Positions 18,949 to 26,822 of a stretch of 40,590 nt of DNA are shown here, one piece after another. The DNA comes from an uncultured Blautia sp. Its GTDB lineage: Bacteria > Bacillota > Clostridia > Lachnospirales > Lachnospiraceae. A program made the translations under genes and the position numbers. The notes beneath the pieces are model-generated. The model did no database searches, was not told the DNA's origin, and was given only the letters and a program-made list of their open reading frames with translations. The DNA lies in NCBI GenBank assembly GCA_946622645.1, contig CAMOQF010000006.1:1-40590 (forward strand), written 5' to 3'. Position 1 is the stretch's first letter. Each line of letters begins with the position of its first letter.

Positions 18949-20427
18949 ATGTCAGATGAATGGAACGGAAAAGATCCGGAAGAAATAGAAAATAAAAAAG
19001 AAAGAAACCAATCGCCCATTCCTCCCAGATACGGGTACTATCAAACCCGGAAAAAAGGCGGCGGCTTAAAAAAGACGGCCCTCGGCCTGGCGTTCGCAGG
19101 TCTGCTGGGACTTACGGCGGCGTTTGCTTTTAAAGGCGTGACCGGTCTGCTGGAAGACGGGAACAAAAAAACGGCCTCCGGCAGTCAGGTGGAAAAGGTG
19201 CAGACCATCCAGGACAGCCAGAACGCCGGCGTCGCAGGCATGATCTCCGACACGGACCAGGTGAGCACAGTGAAGGCGAGCCTGGAAACCGCAGAGCAGC
19301 CGATCGAAAACACTTCATCCTGGGGGGAAGGAACTTCTGCCTTTGAGGAGACGGACTTTGTGTCGACCGGCAAGGGAGCCGTTGCGGATGTGGCCAGCGC
19401 CTCCATGCCGGCCGTGGTGGCCATCACGTCGGTCAGTATCAAGGAAGTGTCTGACTTCTGGGGCTACCGCAGACAGTACGCAAGCTCGGGCAGCGGTTCC
19501 GGGATCATCGTAGGAGAGAACGAGGAGGAGCTTTTGATCGCCACCAACAACCATGTGATCGAAGGCACCTCGACCATCCGTGTTTTCTTCTACGGGACGG
19601 AGTCCGGCATCACAAAGACGGCCGACGGCTCACGGTATACGCTTGGGTTCGATGAGAATGACGGTGTTGAGGCAGTGATAAAGGGCACGGACCAGGAGAA
19701 TGACCTGGCCGTCGTCGCGGTCAAAAAGGCCGACATTCCGGCGGAGACGCTGCAGAACATCCGCATCGCCGTCCTGGGAGATTCGGATGACCTTGTAGTA
19801 GGAGAGCAGGTCGTGGCGATCGGGAACGCCCTCGGCTACGGGCAGTCCCTCACTTCGGGCTGGATCAGCGCGCTGAACCGTACCGTGGTCACCGAGGAAG
19901 GATATGTACAGCAGCTGATCCAGACAGACGCCGCCATCAATTTCGGCAACAGCGGCGGAGCCCTTCTGAATATGAAAGGAGAGGTGATCGGCATCAATTC
20001 GTCCCGTGCGGTCACAAACGACGCGGACAACATGGGCTATGCGATCCCCATCTCCGTGGCGTCTCCCATTCTGGAAGACCTGATGAACCGGGAGAGCAGG
20101 GAAAAGCTCCCTGATTCCGAGACAGGCTACATGGGGGTCTCCATGGTGGACCTTTCCTCCAAGATGAAGATCATGTACGACATGCCGGACGGCCCCTTTG
20201 TGGAGGAGGTCTACGGCGGTTCGCCGGCGGAAACGGCCGGGATCCTGCGGGGGGATATCATCCAGGCGATCAACGGTGAAAAAGTATCGGAAGGTTCCGA
20301 CGTGCTGGAGATCCTGCAGTATTACGCTGCCGGAGAGACCGTGGAAGTGACGGTGGCCCGTCCCGACTACGGCGAATACCGGCAGATGACGCTCAGCCTG
20401 ACTCTGGGCAGCAGGAATTATAATTAA
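18949..20427 (+). CDS. HtrA/DegP-like S1C trypsin-like serine protease with PDZ domain, membrane anchored
   Basis: N-terminal TM; ATNNHVIEG (His), ENDLAVVAVKK (Asp), TDAAINFGNSGGALLN (Ser), PDZ YGGSPAETAGILRGDIIQAING. Confidence 0.94.
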   Translation: MSDEWNGKDPEEIENKKERNQSPIPPRYGYYQTRKKGGGLKKTALGLAFAGLLGLTAAFAFKGVTGLLEDGNKKTASGSQVEKVQTIQDSQNAGVAGMISDTDQVSTVKASLETAEQPIENTSSWGEGTSAFEETDFVSTGKGAVADVASASMPAVVAITSVSIKEVSDFWGYRRQYASSGSGSGIIVGENEEELLIATNNHVIEGTSTIRVFFYGTESGITKTADGSRYTLGFDENDGVEAVIKGTDQENDLAVVAVKKADIPAETLQNIRIAVLGDSDDLVVGEQVVAIGNALGYGQSLTSGWISALNRTVVTEEGYVQQLIQTDAAINFGNSGGALLNMKGEVIGINSSRAVTNDADNMGYAIPISVASPILEDLMNRESREKLPDSETGYMGVSMVDLSSKMKIMYDMPDGPFVEEVYGGSPAETAGILRGDIIQAINGEKVSEGSDVLEILQYYAAGETVEVTVARPDYGEYRQMTLSLTLGSRNYN

Positions 20428-20526
20428 AAAAGTGAGCATTAAAAGCCAACACGAATTTTTGGTATTTTTGTTGATTATCCCAAAAAAAGAGTGTTGGTTT
20501 TTGTTTACGATTTTTTGAAATATTTA

Positions 20527-20555
20527 TTAACAGAATCAATATTTTGTGTTATAAT
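20527..20555 (+). promoter_or_regulatory. Promoter for clpX-like gene
   Basis: TTAACA, 17 bp spacer, TATAAT. Confidence 0.75.
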
Positions 20556-20599
20556 CGTTTTAAAGTGCTGTGAATATGCAAATGAACAAAGGAAACTCT

Positions 20600-21940
20600 A
20601 TGTCAGATCAAGATAATAAATTCTGCTTTCTGTGCAGACGTTCGGAGGAGCAGTGCGGCAAGCTGATCGAGCTGCCCAACCGTATATTTGTCTGCCAGGA
20701 CTGCCTCCAGAAAAGCTTCGACACCATGAGCACCCAGTTTTCGGGCGGCTTTGACCTGGGAGAACTGTTGAACCGTTTTCCGAACGTCAGCATGGTGACC
20801 CTGGGGAACAATCCTGCTGCAGAACGCAAAAAAGCAAAAAAACCTGAAGATTCCGAACCGGGCGCCGCTTTCGACATCAGAAAGATCCCGGCACCGCATA
20901 AGATCAAGGCGATGCTGGATGAATACGTGATCGGACAGGAACATGCCAAAAAGGTCATGTCCGTCGCTGTGTACAATCATTATAAACGGGTCGGATCGGA
21001 CGATAAGGACGGCATCGAGATCGAAAAATCCAACATGCTGATGATCGGGCCCACGGGCAGCGGCAAAACCTACATGGTCAGGACGCTGGCAAAGCTCCTG
21101 GATGTTCCGCTCGCCATCGCGGACGCCACCTCCCTCACGGAAGCCGGCTATATCGGCGATGACATCGAGAGCGTGGTCAGCAAGCTCCTTGCCGCGGCGG
21201 ACAACGATGTGGAAAGAGCCGAACACGGCATCATCTTTGTGGACGAGATCGATAAACTTGCCAAAAAGAAAAACACCAATCAGCGGGATGTAAGCGGCGA
21301 GGCCGTACAGCAGGGCATGCTGAAGCTCCTCGAAGGCAGCGAGATCGAAGTGCCGGTGGGCGCCTCCAGCAAAAACGCAATGGTGCCGATGGCTGTCGTC
21401 AACACCCGGAACATTCTGTTTATCTGCGGAGGAGCCTTCCCGGATCTGGAAAACATCATCAAGGAAAGGCTGAACAAGCAGGCATCCATCGGTTTTTACG
21501 CCGACCTGAAGGATAAATACGATTCTGATCCCGATCTGCTGCGGAAAGTGACGGTGGAAGATCTCCGGACCTTCGGAATGATCCCTGAATTTCTCGGAAG
21601 GCTGCCCATGGTATTCACCCTGGACGGGCTGACGGAGGACATGCTGGTGCAGATCCTGAAGGAACCGAAAAACGCCATCATCCGCCAGTATCAGAAACTT
21701 CTCGCCATGGACGAAGTAAAGCTCACCTTCGACGACGAAGCGCTTCACGCCATCGCACAGAAGGCCATGGAAAGGGACGCCGGCGCCAGAGGGCTCCGCG
21801 CGGTCCTGGAAGAATTCATGCTCGACATCATGTTCGAGATCCCGAAGGATGAAAATATCGGTGAAGTCGTGATCACCCGGCAATATATTGAAGGAAACGG
21901 CGGCCCCCAGATCACGCTCCGGGGCCAGTATCTGCAATGA
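20600..21940 (+). CDS. ClpX-like AAA+ unfoldase (ATP-dependent Clp protease ATP-binding subunit, divergent paralogue)
   Basis: ZBD FCFLCRRSEEQCGKLIELPNRIFVCQDC, Walker A GPTGSGKT, pore loop GYIG, Walker B GIIFVDEIDK, IGF loop ASIGFYA, sensor GARGLRAVLE. Confidence 0.9.
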   Translation: MSDQDNKFCFLCRRSEEQCGKLIELPNRIFVCQDCLQKSFDTMSTQFSGGFDLGELLNRFPNVSMVTLGNNPAAERKKAKKPEDSEPGAAFDIRKIPAPHKIKAMLDEYVIGQEHAKKVMSVAVYNHYKRVGSDDKDGIEIEKSNMLMIGPTGSGKTYMVRTLAKLLDVPLAIADATSLTEAGYIGDDIESVVSKLLAAADNDVERAEHGIIFVDEIDKLAKKKNTNQRDVSGEAVQQGMLKLLEGSEIEVPVGASSKNAMVPMAVVNTRNILFICGGAFPDLENIIKERLNKQASIGFYADLKDKYDSDPDLLRKVTVEDLRTFGMIPEFLGRLPMVFTLDGLTEDMLVQILKEPKNAIIRQYQKLLAMDEVKLTFDDEALHAIAQKAMERDAGARGLRAVLEEFMLDIMFEIPKDENIGEVVITRQYIEGNGGPQITLRGQYLQ

Positions 21941-21951
21941 AGGAGGACGAA

Positions 21952-22494
21952 ATGGCCAAGAATTTTTTTGATGAACTGAGCGAAACCCTGACAAAGACCG
22001 CACAGACTCTTTCGACCCGTATGGGCGGCGTGTATGAATCGCAGAAGGTCAACAGCAAGATAGCGGGCGAAGAACGCATGATCAAAAAGCTGATGGCGGA
22101 TATGGGAAAGATCATCTATGAAAGATATGCTTCCGGCCTGGAGACAGACAGCGAGCTGGTTGAGTTCTGCACCCAGATCAAAGAACACTCCGAAAAAGTT
22201 GAAGCCCTGAAGGTCGAATCTCTCCGCAAGAAAGGTCAGAAGACCTGTCCTGCCTGCGGCCGTACGGTCGATACCGGCTTTGCCTTCTGCCCGTTCTGCG
22301 GCGCGGAAGTTCCCACGCCCGAACCTGCAGAAGAAGAGGTACCGGAAGAGGAAGTACAGGAAGAAGAGCTTTTCAACGAAGAAGAGGTCTCCGAAAAAAT
22401 GGAGGAGGCTGCGCAGGAAGCTGCCGAATTCATGGAGGATGCCGCTGAACAGCTCTCGGAAGCCGCTAAAAAACTGATCGATCCGGAGGAGTGA
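21952..22494 (+). CDS. Zinc-ribbon protein with coiled/acidic C-terminal tail
   Basis: CPACGRTVDTGFAFCPFCGAEVP zinc ribbon, then EEEVPEEEVQEEELFNEEEVSEKMEEAAQEAAEF; internal AAGGAGG RBS before ATG 21952. Confidence 0.8.
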   Translation: MAKNFFDELSETLTKTAQTLSTRMGGVYESQKVNSKIAGEERMIKKLMADMGKIIYERYASGLETDSELVEFCTQIKEHSEKVEALKVESLRKKGQKTCPACGRTVDTGFAFCPFCGAEVPTPEPAEEEVPEEEVQEEELFNEEEVSEKMEEAAQEAAEFMEDAAEQLSEAAKKLIDPEE

Positions 22495-22597
22495 GCCTGA
22501 TCCGGCAGCCCTTCGATCAACTGATATGCAGAGTTCTGCTCTGTATCCCTAAACGGCGTTGTCCCAGTCGACGATGCCCGGAATAAGGAGAATATCT

Positions 22598-23908
22598 ATG
22601 AGTTATAAAAATCATCTTGCACGATATATTGTATGCTTCCTGGCAGCGCTCCTGCTTTGCGTGATCGCCCCGGGACAGGTGCATGAGGCGGCAGCTGCAG
22701 GCAACAAGCCGTCTGCCCCCGTCGTGACAGGAAAGGCCAGCGGAGTCACAGTTACCCTCAGCTGGCCGAAGGTAGCAAACGCGACCGGTTACCAGATCTA
22801 CAAGCTTGAAAACGGCGCTTATGTCCGTTACAAGAATATCTGGTCCGGCAATGCGTATACCGGCAAATTTAAAGAGAAATACAACGGTCAGTACAGCTAT
22901 AAGATCCGATCCATGCGTAAGGTAAACGGAAAATACTATTACAGCAGCTTTACCAAGGTGACGGTCAAAACGGCTACGTCCGTAAAGGCTGTCGTTACCG
23001 GAACCAACAGGGATAAAACCAAATCCGCCCAGGTCACATGGAAGACCACAAAATACGCGGACGGTTACGAAGTATACCGCTCCGAAACGAAAAACGGACC
23101 CTTTAAATGCGTCAAAGTCATTAAAGACGGAAAGACAGGATCCTGCCGTGTGGCTGACCTGACAAAGGGCAAGTCATATTACGTCAAAGTACGGGCTTTC
23201 CGCCAGAACACGGGAAGCAGAGTTTACGGAGGATTCGGAGCCATCGGAACCATACCGGTCAATGCAGCGCCGACCCCCACTCCGACTCCAACGCCGACCC
23301 CGGTCATCACACCGCTTCCGGAGCAGCCGTCCCTGACCAGGACCATGCTGATCGTCGGCGACTCGCTTACCGCCAACATGAAGGGTTATCTGGACATGAG
23401 CTCCCTCGCCTCGGTGAGCGCAAGCTACAAATCCAACAGCGCTTCCCTCAAGTGGATCAGCTATGCCGGCGCAAAATACAGCTGGCTGGAAGCAACGGCG
23501 GGCGCCATCACCGCTTCGCTCGACGGAAGGACGGACGTCTACATCTGGATGGGCGTAAACGACGCCTGGGACGGGACCATCTATCAGAAATATGTAAATC
23601 TTTTCAAAAACTATGTTCCTCAGTGGAAGGCGCTGGGTGCCCGGGTCTTTATCATTTCGGTCGGTCCGCTTGGAGACCCGATCACCGAAAACGATAAATA
23701 TTATACCAACAAGGAGATCGAAGCCTTCAACAAAAAGATCCAGTCTGCCATCACAGGCGGGACGATCCCGGGAGCTGTTTTTGTGGATCTGTATTCCTAC
23801 ATCAAAAAACTGGGACCGGTATATCTGGAAAACGACCGTTATCATTTTGATGCCAACACCAGCATCAAGATCTTCTACTATCTCCTTTCCATCGCGGAAG
23901 GAAAATAA
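22598..23908 (+). CDS. Secreted protein with fibronectin-III-like repeats, PT-rich linker and SGNH/GDSL hydrolase domain
   Basis: Signal peptide; repeats PSAPVVTGKASGVTVTLSWPKVANATGYQIYK and TKSAQVTWKTTKYADGYEVYRS; PTPTPTPTPTPV linker; SGNH blocks IVGDSLT, MGVNDAW, NDRYHFD. Confidence 0.88.
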   Translation: MSYKNHLARYIVCFLAALLLCVIAPGQVHEAAAAGNKPSAPVVTGKASGVTVTLSWPKVANATGYQIYKLENGAYVRYKNIWSGNAYTGKFKEKYNGQYSYKIRSMRKVNGKYYYSSFTKVTVKTATSVKAVVTGTNRDKTKSAQVTWKTTKYADGYEVYRSETKNGPFKCVKVIKDGKTGSCRVADLTKGKSYYVKVRAFRQNTGSRVYGGFGAIGTIPVNAAPTPTPTPTPTPVITPLPEQPSLTRTMLIVGDSLTANMKGYLDMSSLASVSASYKSNSASLKWISYAGAKYSWLEATAGAITASLDGRTDVYIWMGVNDAWDGTIYQKYVNLFKNYVPQWKALGARVFIISVGPLGDPITENDKYYTNKEIEAFNKKIQSAITGGTIPGAVFVDLYSYIKKLGPVYLENDRYHFDANTSIKIFYYLLSIAEGK

Positions 23909-23916
23909 AGCAAATG

Positions 23917-23953
23917 AAAAACCCCTGCTTCCGTCGGGAAGCAGGGGTTTTTG
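23917..23953. terminator. Bidirectional intrinsic terminator
   Basis: AAAAACCCCTGCTTCC-gtc-GGGAAGCAGGGGTTTTT between convergent genes. Confidence 0.88.
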
Positions 23954-23960
23954 TTCTGGG

Positions 23961-24164
23961 TTACTGTCTGGTCGCCAGATAATCCTGGATGGCCTTCAGC
24001 ACTTCATCAGCGTCCAGGCCGTGGACCATGCAGGCTTCCGCAAGAGACTCGCGGATCGAAGAGGGGCAGCCCACGCAGTGCATGCCGGACTGCATCAGGA
24101 TATAAGCGATCCCGCTGTCATACTGCAGCATTTCGCCCATTGTGGTGTCTTTTGTGATCTCCAT
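23961..24164 (-). CDS. DUF1858 (ScdA/hybrid-cluster-associated N-terminal-like) domain protein
   Basis: MEITKDTTMGEMLQYDSGIAYILMQSGMHCVGCPSSIRESLAEACMVHGLDADEVLKAIQDYL matches the DUF1858 pattern with the HCVGC motif; GGGAGG RBS supports start at 24164. Confidence 0.85.
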   Translation of the reverse strand: MEITKDTTMGEMLQYDSGIAYILMQSGMHCVGCPSSIRESLAEACMVHGLDADEVLKAIQDYLATRQ

Positions 24165-24207
24165 ATGTATGTTTCCTCCCAATGCTACATCAATTGGATC
24201 CTGCCGG

Positions 24208-24232
24208 ATAGTGGACCGGCATAGTCCACTAT
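24208..24232. promoter_or_regulatory. Perfect 9-bp dyad overlapping the -10 of the DUF1858 gene
   Basis: ATAGTGGAC-cggcata-GTCCACTAT; on the minus strand TTGACA-17 bp-TATAGT places the -10 inside the right half. Confidence 0.7.
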
Positions 24233-24252
24233 ACTGGATTTTGCATTTTCTG

Positions 24253-25125
24253 TCAAGCGTCGCCGTCGTACATGTTGCGGAACTCGGTGGGCGTACAGTT
24301 GTTGAGCTGCTTGAACATGCGGAGAAAGGCGGAGAGGGAGGAAAAGCCGGACTGCAGCGCCACCTCGATCACGGTCAGGGAAGGATCGGCAAGCAGGGTC
24401 TTGGCATAATCGATCCGTTTCTGGTTGAGATATTTGTAGAAGGAAGAATCCGTGTACTGTCGGAAAAGTCTGGAAAAATGATATTTGGAAAAGCCTGCCA
24501 GGGCGGCCATCTGCTCCAGGGTGATATCCTCCGCAAAATGCTCCTCTATATAACTGGTCACGTAGAGGAATTTTTCTACATATTCCTTCTGCCGGGAATT
24601 GGCGGGCGTCATGTTCTGACGGACAAAGGTCTTGTGATTGCGGCCTACCAGCACCAGGATCTCCAGAAACAGTGAAAAGATACGGCTCTCCGCGTAGGGC
24701 GCGTAGCTGAAATACTCATTCCGGATCTCCAGCATGTTGCGCTGCACCTGCTCGTAGATCATGGGATAATCCTCCGGCGTGATCATGACGGAGGGACTCA
24801 GAAGGCTGATCAGAAGATTCAGTTCCTTGATGGACACCCGTCCGAGGCTCGGCTGGAAGATGATCCGCTCCCCGGTCTCCGGAGCAAAGAGCTCATGGAT
24901 CATGCTGGGACAGATGATCAGGACATCGCCTTCGCGGAGATGATAGCGGTCGTCTCCGCAGACCACATCGTAGGTATTGACGATGGGCATGATGAGCTCG
25001 AAGGAAGTGTGCCAGTGCGGAGGATAGTTTTCGTATTCATCATTGTAATAGAGACAGATCTGGGAATCGGCCTGAAAATCTACGGTTTCATAAATACCGT
25101 CCAGATGATGGATCATACACCTCAC
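24253..25125 (-). CDS. AraC family transcriptional regulator with cupin-like N-terminal domain
   Basis: LEQMAALAGFSKYHFSRLFRQYTDSSFYKYLNQKRIDYAKTLLADPSLTVIEVALQSGFSSLSAFLRMFKQLNNCTPTEFR is a double HTH AraC domain. Confidence 0.93.
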   Translation of the reverse strand: MRCMIHHLDGIYETVDFQADSQICLYYNDEYENYPPHWHTSFELIMPIVNTYDVVCGDDRYHLREGDVLIICPSMIHELFAPETGERIIFQPSLGRVSIKELNLLISLLSPSVMITPEDYPMIYEQVQRNMLEIRNEYFSYAPYAESRIFSLFLEILVLVGRNHKTFVRQNMTPANSRQKEYVEKFLYVTSYIEEHFAEDITLEQMAALAGFSKYHFSRLFRQYTDSSFYKYLNQKRIDYAKTLLADPSLTVIEVALQSGFSSLSAFLRMFKQLNNCTPTEFRNMYDGDA

Positions 25126-25321
25126 CTCGCTTTTTTGAGTAGCAAAAATTGCTTTCCTGTCTTTTTGATAACTCTACCAAAAATGTGACAAAAAGGCAAG
25201 GAAAACTTGAATAATTGTGCAAAAAAGTACGGAATTTCCAAAAAATGAAAAATAATGCACAAAAAACGGGATTAAAAATTATATAAATTGACATATGCTC
25301 CAAAAAGAAGGCACGATAAGA

Positions 25322-25383
25322 GCAAGAATTGATAGCTAAATGGCAAGAATTATAGTGAAGAGGAAAGCACTATTTGCTATCAT
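25322..25383 (+). promoter_or_regulatory. Putative AraC-type operator plus activator-dependent promoter for the sugar ABC operon
   Basis: Direct repeats GCAAGAATT at 25322 and 25343 (21 bp apart); weak -35 GTGAAG (25355-25360), 17 bp spacer, TATCAT (25378-25383). Confidence 0.45.
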
Positions 25384-25439
25384 GGATTCATCAAACAGAG
25401 GCGACGCCTCGCAACGCGTTAAAAAAAGGAGGATGTATT

Positions 25440-26729
25440 ATGGCAAAGAAAAGATGGCTCTCTGTTCTGCTTTCCGCAGCAATGGTAGCAGGTACCCTGG
25501 CTATGGCAGTTCCGGCACAGGCAGAAGGTGAAGTACAGGAAATCACCTGGATGTTCTGGGATGACCTGGAAGCATCCGAGGATAACATCACAAAAGGCTT
25601 TAAAGAAGTTGTCGACCGTTTTAACGCAGATTATGAAGGACAGTATCATGTAACCCCGATCACCACCACACTGGAAGAGTATTACACCCAGCTGAACGCT
25701 CTGGTGGATGCAAACCAGACACCGGATGTCTTTATCGTAAGCCCGGGCCCGAACCTGACCGACTATGTCGCTCCCGGCGTTGCGGCTCCGCTCGATGAAT
25801 ATCTGGAAGCTGACGGCTGGAAAGACACGTTCTCCAGCGACGCTGTATTTGCACAGCAGACCTATGACGGTAAGATCTATGCTGTTCCGCTGAACATTGC
25901 GGCTGCATGCGTGTTCTACAACAAAGACATCTTCGCAGAAGCAGGTGTGGAAGTTCCTACCACCTATGACGAGCTGTTGGATGTCTGCGCAAAGATCAAA
26001 GAAGCCGGCTACACCCCCATCACCATCAGCGCCGGTACCGCATGGTGCTTGTCCATGTTGGCTGGTTATCTCTGCGACAGAGAAGGCGTGAACCTTCCCG
26101 CCATCAACTCCGGTGAAGAGAGCTGGGTACAGGACAAGACCATCGCAGCAGGCGAAAAGCTTCTTGAGCTCTCCCAGTATTTCCAGGAGACCGCAGCAGG
26201 CGACTCCAACGACGACGCTACTGCAGCTCTGTACTTTGAAGAAGCTGCTATCCTGATCCAGGGTTCTTGGGCAATCGGCCAGATGAACGGTGCAAATCCC
26301 GACTTCGAAGAGAAGTGCGGCGTATTCCAGTTCCCGGCTATCGAAGGCGGCAACGATCCCAACAGAGTCATCGCTAAATCCGATTCTCTGGCTATGAGCT
26401 CCACCACTCAGTATCCGGAAGCAGCAGTTGCTCTGATGAAATACTTCACAGACGACGAAGCTCAGAGGTACACCGCAGAAGTTGGCGGCAAGATCCCGGT
26501 CACCAAAGTTGAGTACGATGCAAGCGTAGCTCCTGCACAGTTGGCAGACGTTATGGAAATCTTCGAAAATGCTACCGGTACCTTCGGATTCTACAATGAG
26601 TCCCTTGTTTCCTCTGATGCTGGTTCCTACTTTGACAATCAGATGGTTGCCATTTTCCAGCAGGAGAAGACTCCGGAAGAAGCATTCCAGGCAGTCGAAG
26701 ACTGGTATGCTGAGAACGGCTACAGATAA
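25440..26729 (+). CDS. Extracellular sugar ABC transporter substrate-binding protein
   Basis: Signal peptide MAKKRWLSVLLSAAMVAGTLAMAVPAQA; family 1 SBP fold features (DVFIVSPGPNLTDYVAPGVAAPLDEYL, YAVPLNIAAACVFYNKDIFAEAG). Confidence 0.92.
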   Translation: MAKKRWLSVLLSAAMVAGTLAMAVPAQAEGEVQEITWMFWDDLEASEDNITKGFKEVVDRFNADYEGQYHVTPITTTLEEYYTQLNALVDANQTPDVFIVSPGPNLTDYVAPGVAAPLDEYLEADGWKDTFSSDAVFAQQTYDGKIYAVPLNIAAACVFYNKDIFAEAGVEVPTTYDELLDVCAKIKEAGYTPITISAGTAWCLSMLAGYLCDREGVNLPAINSGEESWVQDKTIAAGEKLLELSQYFQETAAGDSNDDATAALYFEEAAILIQGSWAIGQMNGANPDFEEKCGVFQFPAIEGGNDPNRVIAKSDSLAMSSTTQYPEAAVALMKYFTDDEAQRYTAEVGGKIPVTKVEYDASVAPAQLADVMEIFENATGTFGFYNESLVSSDAGSYFDNQMVAIFQQEKTPEEAFQAVEDWYAENGYR

Positions 26730-26745
26730 GTTTAGGTTCTTCCCC

Positions 26746-26771
26746 GGCGGGGCTGTTTCGACAGCCCCGCC
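26746..26771 (+). promoter_or_regulatory. Intercistronic stem-loop (partial terminator / mRNA stabiliser)
   Basis: GGCGGGGCTGT-TTCG-ACAGCCCCGCC perfect 11-bp stem, followed only by ATTTTAC. Confidence 0.75.
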
Positions 26772-26822
26772 ATTTTACTAATAATGTCTGATCTTTGAAT
26801 ACCTTAGCAAAGGGGCTTTTTT

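Noticed and set aside
20603-22003. 466-aa minus-strand ORF opposite the clpX-like gene
   Set aside because: Shadow ORF; sense strand has all AAA+ motifs.
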